Shown one piece after another: positions 6,541-6,724 of a DNA stretch of 6,724 bases; positions within the stretch are counted from its first letter, which is position 1; every line of letters begins with the position of its first letter. The position numbers were made by a program, and so were the translations under genes. Origin of the DNA: Bacteroides_E sp964522975 (GTDB taxonomy: Bacteria; Bacteroidota; Bacteroidia; Bacteroidales; Bacteroidaceae); the NCBI GenBank assembly GCA_964522975.1, contig CAZFXK010000121.1, forward strand, positions 1-6,724, given 5' to 3'. The notes under the pieces are model-generated. The model saw only the letters and a list, made by a program, of their open reading frames with translations. It made no database searches and was not told the origin of the DNA.

Positions 6541-6692
6541 ATTGAGAGTAAAATGAATAAAATAATTTCTAATTGTCTAAGAATTAACATTAAACCCTGA
6601 AAATAGAATTAATTATTAAGCTATGAATAAATTGGAATTTCTTTACTCTAACCATTAACTGTTAATGACTCAGTAGATTTCTTTAAATAGTA
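6541..6692. other. AT-rich intergenic stretch upstream of the leu promoter
   Basis: Roughly 150 bases between the upstream hairpin and the promoter. It has no open reading frame worth reporting on either strand and no second TAnnTTTG promoter that I could find. Its only distinct element is a short palindrome. It probably serves as upstream promoter or operator DNA. Confidence 0.5.
6653..6667. repeat. Perfect 15-base palindrome, possible operator
   Basis: CATTAAC and GTTAATG are exact reverse complements around a single central T. The site lies about 115 bases upstream of the -33 element of the predicted promoter. Its size and symmetry would suit a dimeric regulator, but AT-rich DNA produces such sites by chance, and no regulator gene is present in the window. 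Confidence 0.35.
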
Positions 6693-6722
6693 AAGGCCCC
6701 ATAGTCTAAACTACAGGGCCTT
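6693..6722 (-). terminator. Strong hairpin, probable terminator of an upstream transcript
   Basis: On the minus strand AAGGCCCTGTAGT (6722-6710) pairs with ACTATGGGGCCTT (6705-6693) over all 13 positions, two being G-U, around a TTAG loop. The sequence that follows, TTTACTATTT, is only moderately T-rich. The plus-strand version has two mismatches where the G-U pairs would be, so the RNA made leftward folds better. It most likely ends the transcript of a gene lying beyond the right edge and insulates the leu operon from read-through. The T-run is weaker than in the other two terminators, so another structural role cannot be excluded. Confidence 0.55.
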
Positions 6723-6724
6723 GA

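Overview
The window is an AT-rich stretch from a Bacteroidota organism, probably Bacteroidales. The evidence for this is a near-perfect Bacteroidetes-type promoter (TTTG, 19 bases, TATATTTG), A-rich start regions with little Shine-Dalgarno character, and the protein types. It holds one complete minus-strand operon that reads from right to left: promoter, leader peptide, attenuator, leuA, leuC, leuD, a second LeuA-family gene best read as cimA, leuB, terminator. No mobile element, CRISPR array, rRNA or tRNA was seen.

Right part (6281-6724): this stretch has no large gene but is the richest in regulation. From upstream to downstream on the minus strand it holds a strong hairpin at the window edge (6693-6722), a small palindrome (6653-6667), the promoter (6507-6537), a 30-residue leader peptide crowded with Ile and Leu codons (6368-6460), and mutually exclusive RNA pairings. 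These pairings end in a 14-bp intrinsic terminator (6303-6338) directly before leuA. Together they have the layout of a ribosome-mediated transcription attenuator.

Middle (127-6280): five closely packed genes. LeuA commits 2-oxoisovalerate to leucine. LeuC and LeuD form isopropylmalate isomerase, and LeuB is the dehydrogenase. The fourth gene overlaps leuD by 22 bases and is usually labelled a second 2-isopropylmalate synthase. It carries the pyruvate-pocket residues of Leptospira-type (R)-citramalate synthase, so LeuCD and LeuB probably also work on the citramalate route from pyruvate to 2-oxobutyrate, the isoleucine precursor. The operon would then supply both leucine and isoleucine precursors, which fits a leader peptide carrying both Ile and Leu codons (9 Ile, 5 Leu).

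Left edge (1-126): the operon's intrinsic terminator (62-96), then about 60 bases of unassigned sequence that may hold the edge of a neighbouring gene.
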